Source: Siphonodentalium dalli
Taxonomy: Eukaryota > Mollusca > Scaphopoda > Gadilida > Siphonodentaliidae
Assembly: GCA_032622095.1 (NCBI GenBank)
Contig: CP136064.1
Location: 175,910,247 to 175,974,246, forward strand
Direction of reading: 5' to 3'
Length of the DNA: 64,000 nt
Numbering within the stretch: position 1 is the stretch's first letter; every line of letters starts with the position of its first letter. Both the position numbers and the translations under genes were made by a program. The notes under the pieces are model-generated. The model worked only from the letters and a program-made list of their open reading frames with translations. It was not told the DNA's origin and ran no database searches. Positions 51,562-61,470 of the stretch are shown in pieces.

Positions 51562-51666
51562 TGAAAAGTTGATATTATTCATTGCTCATAAGTATTAAAG
51601 ACTCCAGCACCTACAAGGTAAATGCCTTACATTAGTATAAAGTGGTAAACATATATGAACATAACA
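51562..51666 (-). repeat. 3' LTR of copia element
   Basis: 105 bp starting 'tgaaaagttgatattattc' and ending 'aacataaca' on the plus strand. Differs from the 5' LTR only in 'cctacaagg' versus 'cctgcacgg'. Confidence 0.95.
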
Positions 51667-51946
51667 GACTCCTGTGTGTTCTTTAAAGTAAAGAAGTGCT
51701 AAGGAAAAAAGAAAATGTTAGTTAGTGTGCATGTAACGTAAAGTATAGAAGTGCTAAAAAGAAAGAAAATGTTAGTTAGAGTAAGTGAGCACTGATGAAT
51801 GATCTGCTCGCCCAGAAATTAAACTTAAACATTTTGAGCACATAGCAGTCACTTCATGAACATAAGTCACTTCCGGAATATATTGGTCCATAAAGTCATT
51901 GAAACACTTAGCAGTCACTTCCTAAACAAACTGTCCAGTCATCTCC
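51667..51946 (-). other. 3' untranslated part of copia element
   Basis: Lies between the pol stop/MITE and the 3' LTR. It contains a ~50-bp imperfect tandem duplication ('aagtgctaa', 'gaaaatgttagttag') at 51688-51782. A clear polypurine tract next to the LTR is not obvious. Confidence 0.5.
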
Positions 51947-51950
51947 TTAA

Positions 51951-52278
51951 CCTCTTCGCTGCTATGACGTCCGTAACTATTACGGACATAAAAGTGCACA
52001 CCGTGTGCTATATGGTCCGTAGGTACTACGGACCTACTTCAGCACACTAGAAGTAGGCCATTATACATAACTGGAACTCAGAGATTAGTGCATCGGAATA
52101 ACTGTATCTCTACGTTTCAAAAAGTGTATGATGTCCCACGATTGTGAACGATAATAGCTTTCAGCTCAGTCAGTTGTGTGGTTCTTGTGACATTCCCGCT
52201 ATATTTTCCCATCGGAAAATGCCAATAACGTCAACAGCCCAGCACACGACGTCATAACGTCATTTAGCAGCGAAGAGG
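51951..52278. mobile_element. piggyBac-like MITE, 328 bp, in copia 3' end
   Basis: The ends CCTCTTCGCTGCTATGACGT and AGCAGCGAAGAGG are inverted over at least 15 bases and flanked by TTAA (51947-51950, 52279-52282). TTAA target and CCTCTTCGCTGC-type ends fit piggyBac-derived MITEs. Internal palindromes 'gtccgtaactattacggac' and 'gtccgtaggtactacggac' are notable. The right TTAA supplies the TAA stop of the retrotransposon pol frame, so the insertion leaves the coding sequence intact. Confidence 0.88.
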
Positions 52279-53376
52279 TTAACTAGTAACATCCAAATCA
52301 GGTTGAATCATTCCAGAGCTCAGGACATCTACTAGACTATGGAAATTGGCACCTGCCTTGGTCATACAGTCCGATATCTGTCTACTTGCAGCAATCCATT
52401 TCACTTCCACTTCGCCTTTTTCAACACTTTCCTTGATGCTGGCCAACTCAACTCTCAACCGTTTTTCAGATACTAGTTTAGTAGAGTGAATGTTCTCATA
52501 CAGTGATTTGTTGTCTGTCATACAGACAATTGGAATGTTCTGTTTTTCAGGAACAATTTCCTTAAGAATGTTCTGTACATATATACATAAATCTATCCCA
52601 TCAACTAGAGCTAGTGCTTCTGCGGCCAAAGTGCTTTTAACCACTCTCCTTATTTTCTTTGAGAACCATGCAATAGGGCAGCACAGAATTGAACCTCCAG
52701 CGCTAGAAACTCTGTCTGATAAATTGGCATATGATGCGTCAGAATACACCACAATCTCAATGTTGTCAAGACTGCCCAAACTTGGAAACATCATTTTATA
52801 CTGATTATTCTTGGCTTTTCGGATCACTTTGTTAATCTTTTTGCCTAGTTTACAAGGATTCTCTTCACTTGTGGTGCTAAGATCTAGTATGTCAAAGCTG
52901 AGATCTGGCCTGGTTTGTGTGGCGATCCAATGTAACTGTCCAATGATTACACTGAGAAGTCGGTCTTGTCTGGAAACAGAACTAACTTGCTGTAATTCCT
53001 CAATATAATTGTTCTGATGAAGTTGAATGATGTCATTATTTTGTGTGATATCCAGTCCAATATACTTAAATATCTTGTCCTGTTTTTTTCCACACTGAAA
53101 CCTAGACATAACATTGTCTACCACATTCTTCTTAAAATCTCCTGTACCTGCCCACAGGAAATCGTCCACGTGCATAAAAAATAAACCACTTAAATTTTCT
53201 CCATCTTTAAAGTAGAACAGTGAAGGGTCCATTCTTGATTGAACACATCCCAGTTTGATCAGTTCTCCTCTCACACTCACAAACCAGTGTCTCGAAGCAT
53301 CGACCAATCCATATACACACTTTTTTAATTTCCACACCTGCTGTCTATCGTGGAGAGCTTCTTCTGGTGGTCGCAC
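52279..53376 (-). CDS. pol: copia pol: C-terminal RT and RNase H frame
   Basis: 365 codons; the apparent start is not a real start, since the frame continues upstream into the RT domain before a 1-base slip. It carries the RT box VYGLVDASRHWF, the catalytic HVDDF (Asp pair near residues 71-72, the YVDD position) and an RNase H domain with VVYSDASYAN, an AAEALALVDG helix and CMTDNKSLYENIHST, then KWIAASRQISDCMTK. These make cDNA from the element RNA and remove the RNA template. The TAA stop lies within the TTAA of the adjoining MITE. Only the frameshift upstream separates it from the rest of pol. Confidence 0.93.
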   Translation of the reverse strand: MRPPEEALHDRQQVWKLKKCVYGLVDASRHWFVSVRGELIKLGCVQSRMDPSLFYFKDGENLSGLFFMHVDDFLWAGTGDFKKNVVDNVMSRFQCGKKQDKIFKYIGLDITQNNDIIQLHQNNYIEELQQVSSVSRQDRLLSVIIGQLHWIATQTRPDLSFDILDLSTTSEENPCKLGKKINKVIRKAKNNQYKMMFPSLGSLDNIEIVVYSDASYANLSDRVSSAGGSILCCPIAWFSKKIRRVVKSTLAAEALALVDGIDLCIYVQNILKEIVPEKQNIPIVCMTDNKSLYENIHSTKLVSEKRLRVELASIKESVEKGEVEVKWIAASRQISDCMTKAGANFHSLVDVLSSGMIQPDLDVTS

Positions 53377-53386
53377 AAATATGTCT

Positions 53387-53809
53387 CTATCTATGTTTCT
53401 CCCCTGCAGAAAATGCAGATTTTACATCAATGGAATGAATCATATATTTTAATGTTGAAGAAAGCACAAGAAACAGTCGAAGACATTCTTTGTGAACTGT
53501 AGGAGAGTCAGTTTTTGTATCAATCACTTCTTGAAATCCTCTTATCACTAGTCTTGCTTTCACAGCTGTTTCACCATTCACCTCTTTTTCCGTTATAACC
53601 CATCTGGTAGTCACACATTCTTGGTTAGTATACGTCATTTCTTCGTATACTTGAAATTCTTTCCAGTTATCAAGTTCTTTCTGTTTTGCCAATCTGACAA
53701 TTTCTTGTTTGTGCTCTTTCGAGGGAACCGTCACAATATTACTTTCCTCTTCATCATCTGATACTAACTCCCATTCTTCCACATCATTACTGAAACTCAA
53801 TCCGATCAT
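53387..53809 (-). CDS. pol: copia pol: N-terminal RT frame
   Basis: 140 codons covering the first part of the RVT_2 reverse-transcriptase domain: WKEFQVYEEM, the ARLVIRGFQE motif and DVKSAF with the first catalytic Asp near residue 128. It runs out after DVKSAF because one extra T in a TTTT run (about 53413-53416) shifts the frame; the following RT residues are in the frame of 52279-53376. Its start overlaps the stop of the integrase frame as ATGA. I think that overlap also reflects a 1-base slip, although stop-restart coupling cannot be excluded from sequence alone. Confidence 0.9.
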   Translation of the reverse strand: MIGLSFSNDVEEWELVSDDEEESNIVTVPSKEHKQEIVRLAKQKELDNWKEFQVYEEMTYTNQECVTTRWVITEKEVNGETAVKARLVIRGFQEVIDTKTDSPTVHKECLRLFLVLSSTLKYMIHSIDVKSAFSAGEKHR

Positions 53810-56256
53810 TTCTGCATTTCTTCTTTCAAATTCATATATGCCCAGTTCTTTCCAGTAGCTTTGCCACCTCTGCTAATCACTTTAGCTTTCCTCCATCGGT
53901 CACTTCCTTTCATCTTAAATTTAATTTCTGTATTCAGTTGCGGTAGCTGTTTAGATGTAACTTGCTCTGATGATACACTAGTTTTACTAACTGTCTGATC
54001 ATTACTTGCTGACATTTGCTGGTTATCACTTACATCATTATTGGGCATACCAGCATCATCTTCTTGCTTAACATCATCTGAAGGTAACTTGATACTTTCT
54101 TTATCTGTTTTTTCATCTTCTGTGTTGCCAACCTCTGAAACTGTTCTGAATTCATCGCCACATCTGGTTAGCCGGCAGGGATGGACACGAACATACACAC
54201 TTCCATGTCTCACAAATACAACTTTTGCATCTTGTCCAATTACCACTGCTGGACCTTTCCACTTATTGTCATTGTCTCTTTTATAATACACTCTGTCTCC
54301 ATTTACAAAAAATTCTTGGGATGCTCTGATTTGATGTCTCAAGGCTTTTCTGATTCTTTCAGATGACTCTGTTTGTATAAAAGAGCGTCTACTAGAATGA
54401 AGGGCATTCAGATGTCTTGCAAATGTTTCAGAGATGATAGTGTTCTCTAATGCTGGCGGTTTGTCGGTTAACACAGAAGGTAGATTGGGATTCTTGCCAA
54501 AAACCAACTGGTATGGACTCCATCCATAAACCATGCTTAACGAGTTCTTGGCATTGATGGCCCACACCAAAGCAACTTCAAGATTCAACTTAGGATGATC
54601 TTCAAGAATTTTTGCCACACAATCATCCACTACCGCATGATTTCTTTCGCATAAACCATTTTGCCAAGGACTGTATCCGGCTGTGTTAAGCATCTCAATG
54701 TTCAAGTTCTGACACATGTCACTAAAAACTTCATTTGCAAATTCCCCGCCATTGTCAGCAAGAAATTTCTTGGGTGCACCCATTCCACTCCCAATCCAAA
54801 GAGTCATGACCTTCTCTACTATCACTTCAGGTGTCTTCCTCTTTATCACAGCCACTAGACTGAAGCGCGTAGCCATGTCAATCATATGTAGAAAATACAG
54901 TCCTGGTGACCACACCTTTAAATCAAGTGCTACTGCTTCATTAAATTCTGTTGCCATAGGTAAGGAAACTGCTGGTCGTGCTGGAGTCTTTTTGTACATC
55001 TTACAGGTTTCACAAGAATCAGTCACTTTATCCACACACTTCAAATGACCATCAGCATATCCACCAGCATCTTTCAGCAATGATTTCAGTCTTTTAGCTG
55101 ATGGATGAGCAAATTGCTTGTGCAACTTCAGAATCACCTTTTCCTTGTCTTGTTCAGACACTGAAGCAACAAGTGCTTCCGCAGTCTCATTAACATTAAC
55201 TGATACATGACCAATCGGAACACAATAATGTCCTGATGTTGTACATTGTAACTGAACCTGCCTTCCAAATATGAGTGCACTATCATTTTCCAAGTCCAGT
55301 ACCATCCTTGCTTTTTTCATGGCATCCTTACTGAGGAGCAAGGGAATGTCACTTTTCACAACATCGGTCTCTATTTCACATTCCATTCCTGCAAGCAAAC
55401 ATGGAATTGTAACTCTCCCTTCCGATTTCAGAACAGTTCCACCTCCAAATTTGAAAATCTTGTCACTTGAAGAGTATTTCACTTTCTCTCGCTCAGCAAC
55501 AGTCAGAGAATCAACATAGCAGTTTATCCAAGCTCTACCGGTAACTGTTGCACTACAGGCACTGTCTAAAATAGCTGCATTCCGAGCTTCTGTAGCAAGC
55601 ATAACAGACTCAATCCCTCTGCTTCCTGTGAACAGAACAGCATTTTGAACAGGCTTAGCCATATTCTCATATGAATGAGGACAGTTTTTTACAAGGTGTC
55701 GAATAGAGTCACAACTGAGGCACCTCAGTGGCAAGCCATCAGGCCCACTAGGATTGATGGATTTGGTGGACTTTGGAGTAACATCAGTCCTGTTATGAGA
55801 ATATTGCCCATGCTGATCGACCGAATTATTGTTCCAACGCCCTCTGTTTGTCCTCTGCCTTTGTCCTCTGAAGTAACCACGTCCACTCACTCTCCCCGCA
55901 TAATTTACTTCTTCAGCCACCATGCAGGATGGTTCCACTTTAATGTTCAAACCAAGATCACATTTACTAGCTGAGGCTGCGTGTTGACCGAAAAACTTTT
56001 TTAGAGAATCACGCATTTGCTTGAACAAAGTTTCAACTTTGGCATAGTCCACACCAGTTAATGCTAACTGCCTATCTTTCATCTCCAGATTAGATGCTTC
56101 CAAGAGCTTGAATGCCAACACAGACTGAGGGAGCTCCATTTTATGTTTCTTTGTCTGGTTATAAAGTTTTTCAAATTCTGTGACAAAGTTATCCATAGAC
56201 TCTGATGTACGTTTATATCTGTCAAATGAAGTGTAGATCTCGTATGCTTCACTCAA
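53806..56256 (-). CDS. gag-pol: copia gag C-terminus, protease and integrase frame
   Basis: 816 codons from the first Met; the frame is open up to ~56347, so the Met at 56256 is probably not the true start. In order: gag helices; a CCHC knuckle C179-X2-C182-X4-H187-X4-C192; protease with D231-S-A at the active site; the integrase HHCC zinc site H379, H384, C415, C418; and a DDE core D445, D501, E537 with the standard 35-residue gap between the last two. The C-terminal part is acidic and low in complexity. Functions: RNA packaging, polyprotein cleavage and insertion of cDNA. The catalytic residues visible here are intact. Confidence 0.95.
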   Translation of the reverse strand: MSEAYEIYTSFDRYKRTSESMDNFVTEFEKLYNQTKKHKMELPQSVLAFKLLEASNLEMKDRQLALTGVDYAKVETLFKQMRDSLKKFFGQHAASASKCDLGLNIKVEPSCMVAEEVNYAGRVSGRGYFRGQRQRTNRGRWNNNSVDQHGQYSHNRTDVTPKSTKSINPSGPDGLPLRCLSCDSIRHLVKNCPHSYENMAKPVQNAVLFTGSRGIESVMLATEARNAAILDSACSATVTGRAWINCYVDSLTVAEREKVKYSSSDKIFKFGGGTVLKSEGRVTIPCLLAGMECEIETDVVKSDIPLLLSKDAMKKARMVLDLENDSALIFGRQVQLQCTTSGHYCVPIGHVSVNVNETAEALVASVSEQDKEKVILKLHKQFAHPSAKRLKSLLKDAGGYADGHLKCVDKVTDSCETCKMYKKTPARPAVSLPMATEFNEAVALDLKVWSPGLYFLHMIDMATRFSLVAVIKRKTPEVIVEKVMTLWIGSGMGAPKKFLADNGGEFANEVFSDMCQNLNIEMLNTAGYSPWQNGLCERNHAVVDDCVAKILEDHPKLNLEVALVWAINAKNSLSMVYGWSPYQLVFGKNPNLPSVLTDKPPALENTIISETFARHLNALHSSRRSFIQTESSERIRKALRHQIRASQEFFVNGDRVYYKRDNDNKWKGPAVVIGQDAKVVFVRHGSVYVRVHPCRLTRCGDEFRTVSEVGNTEDEKTDKESIKLPSDDVKQEDDAGMPNNDVSDNQQMSASNDQTVSKTSVSSEQVTSKQLPQLNTEIKFKMKGSDRWRKAKVISRGGKATGKNWAYMNLKEEMQK

Positions 56257-56333
56257 ATCATCTTTTTTGAAAATCGAGTCCAGGAACTTAATTAGCTTGT
56301 CCAGACCATCATCAGTATTCAGTTCCGCTACAC

Positions 56334-56549
56334 TTAAGTCACTGAAAACTTATCACGCACACCACTGCTGTCATCTTCAGGAAACGATAATGCGACCGCT
56401 AGACCTTGTTTCTTTTTGTCCACATCAGTAATTGTTTTCCACGCCTTAAGTTCTTCCACCCATCGGTTGTATGGCTTCTTGTCTGAGAAAATGGGAGGGA
56501 CTTTATAATTAACCGAAGACGCCATGAGTCCAAACTGACCGCTATACAC
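56334..56549 (-). CDS. gag: copia gag N-terminal frame
   Basis: 71 codons from Met at 56549, with a second Met nine codons in (56525) that is equally plausible. It shows the copia gag pattern PPIFSDKKPYNRWVEELKAW. It stops at 56334 a few codons after RDKF; the adjacent frame continues the gag domain, so a 1-base loss near 56344 is the likely cause. It lies 135 bases inside the 5' LTR. Confidence 0.85.
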   Translation of the reverse strand: MYSGQFGLMASSVNYKVPPIFSDKKPYNRWVEELKAWKTITDVDKKKQGLAVALSFPEDDSSGVRDKFSVT

Positions 56550-56672
56550 TGCTCTATGTCCGTAATCACGCTACGCTGTCACTAAACTGTAATGTCGCTA
56601 ATATTAAGACACTGCATCCATATACGCTATGATTTCATCACATCAGGTAGAATCCTCTGCATGTGGTCCTCG

Positions 56673-56684
56673 CTCCTGCTTCCA
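56673..56684 (-). promoter_or_regulatory. Possible tRNA primer-binding site
   Basis: Directly after the 5' LTR, the minus strand reads TGGAAGCAGGAG. The TGG next to the LTR and the match at most positions to the TGGTAGCAGAGG-type complement of initiator tRNA-Met 3' ends suggest a primer-binding site. It is not a perfect match. Confidence 0.45.
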
Positions 56685-56789
56685 TGAAAAGTTGATATTA
56701 TTCATTGCTCATAAGTATTAAAGACTCCAGCACCTGCACGGTAAATGCCTTACATTAGTATAAAGTGGTAAACATATATGAACATAACA
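56685..56789 (-). repeat. 5' LTR of copia element
   Basis: 105 bp, TG...CA, two differences from the other LTR. Followed outside by TTATG. Confidence 0.95.
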
Positions 56790-56794
56790 TTATG
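56790..56794. repeat. Target-site duplication of copia element (right)
   Basis: TTATG, identical to 51557-51561. Confidence 0.95.
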
Positions 56795-56940
56795 ACTGAA
56801 TGGGAGAATCAGTTTAGTAAAAAAAATGGTTAACTTAACTTAATGGTCAATAATCTTTTGTTCGGGAGAGCAATCAAGTATGAGAAATAATGCATAAATG
56901 TATTTCTTGGAAAAATTTGAGATCCCATGATCCTGAACTA

Positions 56941-57151
56941 CAGTAGTGCCCTAAATAATCAACTCCTTCACCACAGCAGAATTATGGGTAACTTTTCAGG
57001 ATTTAGTCAGAAATATGGCTTGTTGCCATCCATCGGAAAGCTCAGTGAGAGCTTTACGATGAATGGCAACAAACCACAGTTCTGACTAAATCCTGAAAAG
57101 TTGCCCATAATTCTGCTGTGGTTAAGGAGTCGATTATGTAGGGCATTGCTG
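56941..57151. mobile_element. Palindromic TA-flanked MITE, copy 3
   Basis: The arms CAGTAGTGCCCTAAATAATC and the reverse complement ending GGGCATTGCTG form a long hairpin around 'gaaagctcagtgagagcttt'. TA at 56939-56940 and 57152-57153. Confidence 0.92.
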
Positions 57152-57153
57152 TA

Positions 57154-57700
57154 AATAAAGAAATAAAAATGATACGGATCAAATCAGATGTTAGTTGAGG
57201 ATCTGATCTGATTGGTTCTTAGAGGAGATGGCTCTATATAAGCATCTGATGCTTGTGTCAAATCCTCTTCCTCCATTCTATTCTTTACATACATGTGTCA
57301 TATTTCATAATTATATGTTTTTGGGAAGAAATAAATATTGTTCAAACCATTGGTTCTTAGAGGTAACAGGGTGTTAACCTGTTCTAATTAATATTTACAT
57401 AGCCGGTGTGTTTGTTACACTAAATCCTGTGTGGTGATTGGTCAACTGCCAATTGGGTCATGCATTTCATATCCCAATAAAGTGCACCATAACAGTACAC
57501 AAACCGATGTCACATCTTGTTGACCTATATGACTGAACACACTACATAGAATAACTGGGTCTGTTCACAGCCACAAGACTAATCAGTCGATAATTCATAG
57601 GTAGAATAAGAATAAACTGCAGACAGATTTCAGCAAAACAATTCAGCTGAGTTTATAGAAATTGGTAATGAAAAAGCTGTATAAATATAAGAATTGAATA
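57154..57700. other. Unassigned sequence
   Basis: No credible gene or repeat. The 10 bases after the MITE ('aaataaagaa') match those after the half copy at 4333, hinting that the element may extend slightly or share a target. Confidence 0.4.
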
Positions 57701-57702
57701 TA

Positions 57703-57914
57703 CAGTAATGCCCTAAATAATCGACTCCTTAACCACAGCAGAATTATGAGTAATTTTTCAGAATTTAGTCGGAAATATGGCTTGTTGCAATTCATCGGAA
57801 AGCTCTGTGAGAGCTTTCCGATGAATGGCAATAAGCCATGTTTCTGACTAAATTTTTAAAAGTTACCCATAATTCTGCTGTAGTTAAAGGAGTCAATTAT
57901 CTAGGACATTACTG
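57703..57914. mobile_element. Palindromic TA-flanked MITE, copy 4
   Basis: 212 bp, TA on both sides (57701-57702, 57915-57916). The centre is 'ggaaagctctgtgagagctt'. A few mismatches between the arms show independent decay. Confidence 0.92.
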
Positions 57915-58137
57915 TAGTTTGAGTGTGTTTTATTGAGGGGTATATCACTGAGGTCGTTTGAGCACATATGGTGTGAACCCCGAAACGCTAGGGTGACCGA
58001 AGCAACCGAGAGCAAGAAGGGGGCACAACTTTCAGAAAAGGGCACTTTTTTCAATCAGATGTATTGGCCCAATTTTGATAATCATAACACATTTTAAAGC
58101 ACTTTCCAGGTCCAAGCTCATAATCAAGCTGCAAAAC

Positions 58138-58406
58138 AGTTCAGTCCCCTCGATGTGCGATATCTGAACGCTGCCGGGATGTGTATTTTTTTAATTAAAT
58201 CTAATATTTTTTACTGAAATGTTTTGTCAGTTACAATACATTCTGGCTTGATCTAGACAATTTTCAAATTAATATGGAGAGTTTAGTTTCTCAGAATAAA
58301 GCAGAATGAATTGTAACCTACAAAAGACTCAAATAAATAAATGCGGCATTTCTTCACATTACATGTAGGTGCGGGCAGCGGTAAGTCCTGCATAGGGGAC
58401 TGAACT
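58138..58406. mobile_element. Small MITE with AGTTCAGTCCCCT ends
   Basis: AGTTCAGTCCCCT at the left is inverted as AGGGGACTGAACT at the right, 269 bp overall. The interior matches 50545-50770. The target duplication is unclear. Confidence 0.65.
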
Positions 58407-58624
58407 CTGCATGAAGCTTGGCTCATAATAAGCTGCTAGAATGGGTATATTTGTCTATTAGGACAATGGCGGATAGGAGTAGGTTATCTTCCGCATAGAG
58501 GGCGCTACGCGCAAAGTCGGTCCTGCAATGTAAACAATTAATTCCATCGCTCTATAGAATCAGCGTGGAATGATTGGAATCGGATGTTCTTCTGCGTGTT
58601 CTTTCTCTCAAATTCGTTTTTAAA

Positions 58625-60328
58625 ATGCCTTCTAACTGTTGTTCTGTGCCACATTGTGGAGGACGGGGTGGACATACATTTCCGAAAAATGACAACACGA
58701 GATCGGCTTGGATTCATGCTATTAGAAGATCTAATAATGACGATAAATTCACGAAATTTCAGCCGGTGAAATCAAGCGTTGTCTGTAAGAGACATTTCCT
58801 AGAATCGGACTACAAACAGATCACCAGATACGGTAAGTTTATATAATATTGACATATATATATGTATACATTTTATATAGAGGATACCTACGTTTTTGTT
58901 AGAATATACCAGAGATATAGCTCATGCATGGATATGTGGCTCACGTGACTGGACATAAATACCAGCCGAATCTGGCCGATTTTGCTATATTTTCAGAAAA
59001 TTCCACATTTCTGTTCAGCCACGAATGATATGTTTCTTCTGTTCCAATAAATTTAAAATAATTATTTGATTATGTGCCGTACTAAGTTGCGATAATGATG
59101 TGGCATAATTCGCTATTGGTTTATTTAATATGTTGTAAGTTGAGTGAAATGACCCCCGTCCATTGACTTTGCCATGTGCATGTTGCGGGTGTGTTGTTTT
59201 GAGAAATCATATGTACACGAAGTGATGATATATGCACAGCATCGTCCGATTTTTATGACATAAACTGTATCGTGTTACAGTTATACATGCATGCTGCTAT
59301 CTCTTAAGTCTCCAAAATAAATAGAGGCTGCACGAGGGTGCAATAAAATTATGTAATGACAGGGACGTCCTGGTGCAGATGTGATTCCTGTCAATGCTCG
59401 AGTTATAAAAAAAAAAAATATGTCGGTGAGACAGAATGCCTCCTTCTTTACCAGTCATTGGTCAGCTGTCCCGCGATTATTTGATACAAAATACCATTGT
59501 CATCATGAATTATAAACTGAGTTAAGTGATCTATAGTTTCTGTGAGGTGTTTTATTTTTTATTGACCTCATTAAATAAAAAATGCAGCCCTGTTGATTAA
59601 ATATTATAGATATACATATCAACATTCGTGAAACTGTGAACTTGTTGACATATGTGATTATAGTTAGAATCAGGCATTGTTTTATCTAGAACACTATTTA
59701 TCCTTCAGGGACAAAGCCAGCAGGTGATTATTTAAAGAAAACGGCGGTAACGAGTCGATTTCCTTGGATGGATCCACCAACCGCGGCACAACTTCAAAGA
59801 GATAGCCGACTCAAAAAAAGAAAAGCCGCTTTGGAAAGATGCGACGACAGGCTAAAGATGTTAAAACTGGAAATCGAACAAGTTTCTATGTTGGATACAT
59901 GCAGCATGGAATTTGATGTCGTTGAAGAGGTTGTCACGACGGACAGTGCGGAAGCGGACCAATACGTAGACCTGTCATCGGAAGACATTGTTACAACAGA
60001 ACATGCTGAGAGAGATGTCGAGTTTATATGTGACAGACTTCGCCATTTCCGCGTGACACGAACTTCGAATGAAATACAGCTCACTCTTGTCGTCGAACAT
60101 TGTCCTGATATATTTCAAGTATCTTTCTTCATACATAGTGGCAGCCTCGTCATCCATAGACTTGTCGAAGTCACTCAAGTAGGTTGTCACATACTCTCGC
60201 AAAACGATGGGCAGTTTGGATGCGCTATTGAGATCCCTATACAACTTATCGTCTGGAAGTTCCATAATATACTCGGGCTCAAGCTCTTTGTTGTTTTTGT
60301 AAAATTCCAATCTGGAATACCAAATTAA
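58625..60328 (+). CDS. THAP zinc-finger protein gene, two exons
   Basis: Exon 1 is 58625-58832 and exon 2 starts at 59709. The intron runs from GTAAGT to a pyrimidine tract ending CAG. Joining them in phase (G|GG) gives a complete THAP domain: MPSNCCSVPHC start (C6, C11), W29, C54-X2-H57, then YLKKTAVTSRFPW across the junction, matching the family's LK..AVPTIF end. The start at 58625 is chosen over an upstream Met at 58574 because THAP domains begin at MPxxC. A Lys/Arg-rich, probably coiled-coil stretch (QRDSRLKKRKAALERCDDRL) follows, then an acidic region. THAP domains bind DNA with one zinc; they occur in transcription factors and P-element-type transposases. The frame stays open to 60328, but beyond ~60085 it is antisense to the SAP gene exon and turns hydrophobic, so the real end is uncertain. 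Confidence 0.85.
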
Positions 60329-61037
60329 TTTGTTTCAAATTCTAATTAGACCCTAATTAGTGATATTTGTCATCAATATATATAAACCGCTAATGGCCAG
60401 TGTCATTGTGAACAAGCGACATGTGGGGATTTATTACTTGAGCATCCCTTTGGGCGTTATGTAAACATAGTATACAGACGGATGTGTCATTCTCAATGTC
60501 GGAAGACATGTTGACAGTTAATCTAATTACAAATCACACTGGTGGTCACAAGCAAGGGGACAATGCTACATTGTACGAGGAATCCTAAATACCCTATAAA
60601 ATTACGTCATCACACTACCATGCGCTCGGCTAGCACGTGCCGCCCACGCGTGTACCTATATATAGTTTGCCGTTGTGCATACATCTGATGGGAATCTTTT
60701 AATGTAAAAATAAATTTATTTGATGCATAAGTTTCTTTTATGTTATATGTTATTTTGTTCTGTTTGGGTGTAAATAAATGTATTAAACCACGATATACGC
60801 CTATGACTTTGCGTGCTATATACAATCGGTGGAATCTTTCCTCTGATGTACAGATAATATAAGAATAAAATGGCACAATAATACAATGAGCAACAAGTAT
60901 GAGAGGTGATATCGGTGAGAGATGCATGTTTATAATTCGATAATATTTCAAACATACCTCTGTTGTAATATATGTTTTCGGCCCGACAATTTAGCGCCAT
61001 GCTTTCTCAATTCATCTTTCAGTTGTAACAAGTTCAT
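60085..61037 (-). CDS. SAP-motif protein gene, first two exons (partial)
   Basis: Exon 1 is 61037-60958, starting MNLLQLKDELRKHGAKL with an in-frame stop just upstream. The donor is AG|GTATGT. The acceptor TATTCCAG gives exon 2 from 60311. Joined in phase 2 they read LSGRKHILQQ-R-LEFYKNN, a good SAP motif (helix, G.KLSGRK turn, helix). SAP motifs bind DNA, often at scaffold/matrix regions. Exon 2 continues with an acidic segment (SDFDKSMDDEAATMYEERYL) to a possible GTGAGC donor at 60084; without that splice the frame closes at 59975. Later exons are not identified. SAP motifs also occur at the start of large invertebrate element-derived proteins, so host gene versus domesticated element is open. 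Confidence 0.7.
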
Positions 61038-61470
61038 TTCATATCATTTACGATCCATAACTACGATATATACATGTAAGAACATACGAGCTATCTAATT
61101 TCTGATCGAAAATATACTGTTCTTCGTTAATTACCACTGCTGTTCTTATAGCCACTTATCGCTTGGAGTTAATCAGTTATCGATTGGACCGACTTTGCCT
61201 CCAAGCGGCGACAGCCGCAGACAACCGACTCCTACACATGTATCTCTCATAGCAATGCTGTTTTAGCTGATATCTGAGGTATTTCTTGCCATGCTATGAA
61301 GTTTGAAAGGGCACTTTATGTCCCCATTTAAGGAGGGCATAGGGGGCATGTCCACCATCTGCCCACTGCTCTGGCGCCCCTGCCAAAACGGTTCACACAA
61401 TGTGCCAAACTGCCACAGCGCTATACCCTTCAATCAAACACACTCAAACTACATCAAGTTCTTTAATAAA
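61038..61470. other. Upstream region of SAP gene
   Basis: No clear TATA box. 61140-61240 is locally GC-richer ('ccaagcggcgacagccgcag') and could be a promoter for the minus-strand gene; this is inference from position only. Confidence 0.3.

Larger units (their letters stand above)
51562..56789 (-). mobile_element. Full-length Ty1/copia retrotransposon
   Basis: Two 105-bp LTRs beginning TG and ending CA bound a 5,228-bp element with a 5-bp TTATG duplication. On the minus strand the order is gag, CCHC knuckle, protease, integrase, reverse transcriptase, RNase H. Integrase before RT is the Ty1/copia order. Very short LTRs and an invertebrate host suggest the GalEa-type group, an inference from family knowledge rather than alignment. 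The LTRs differ at two of 105 positions, so the insertion is fairly recent. Three frame breaks and a nested MITE mean this copy is unlikely to be autonomous now. Confidence 0.96.

Noticed and set aside
52490-55974. Plus-strand frames of 61-110 codons across the copia element
   Set aside because: They are antisense shadows of gag-pol.
59768-60328. 186-codon frame as a stand-alone gene
   Set aside because: It is exon 2 of the THAP gene; the apparent Met start is 19 codons inside the exon.
60610-61000. 113- and 85-codon minus frames
   Set aside because: They read through the SAP gene intron; the 85-codon frame starts MALNCRAEN in a different frame from the SAP exon, and the SAP reading is far better supported.
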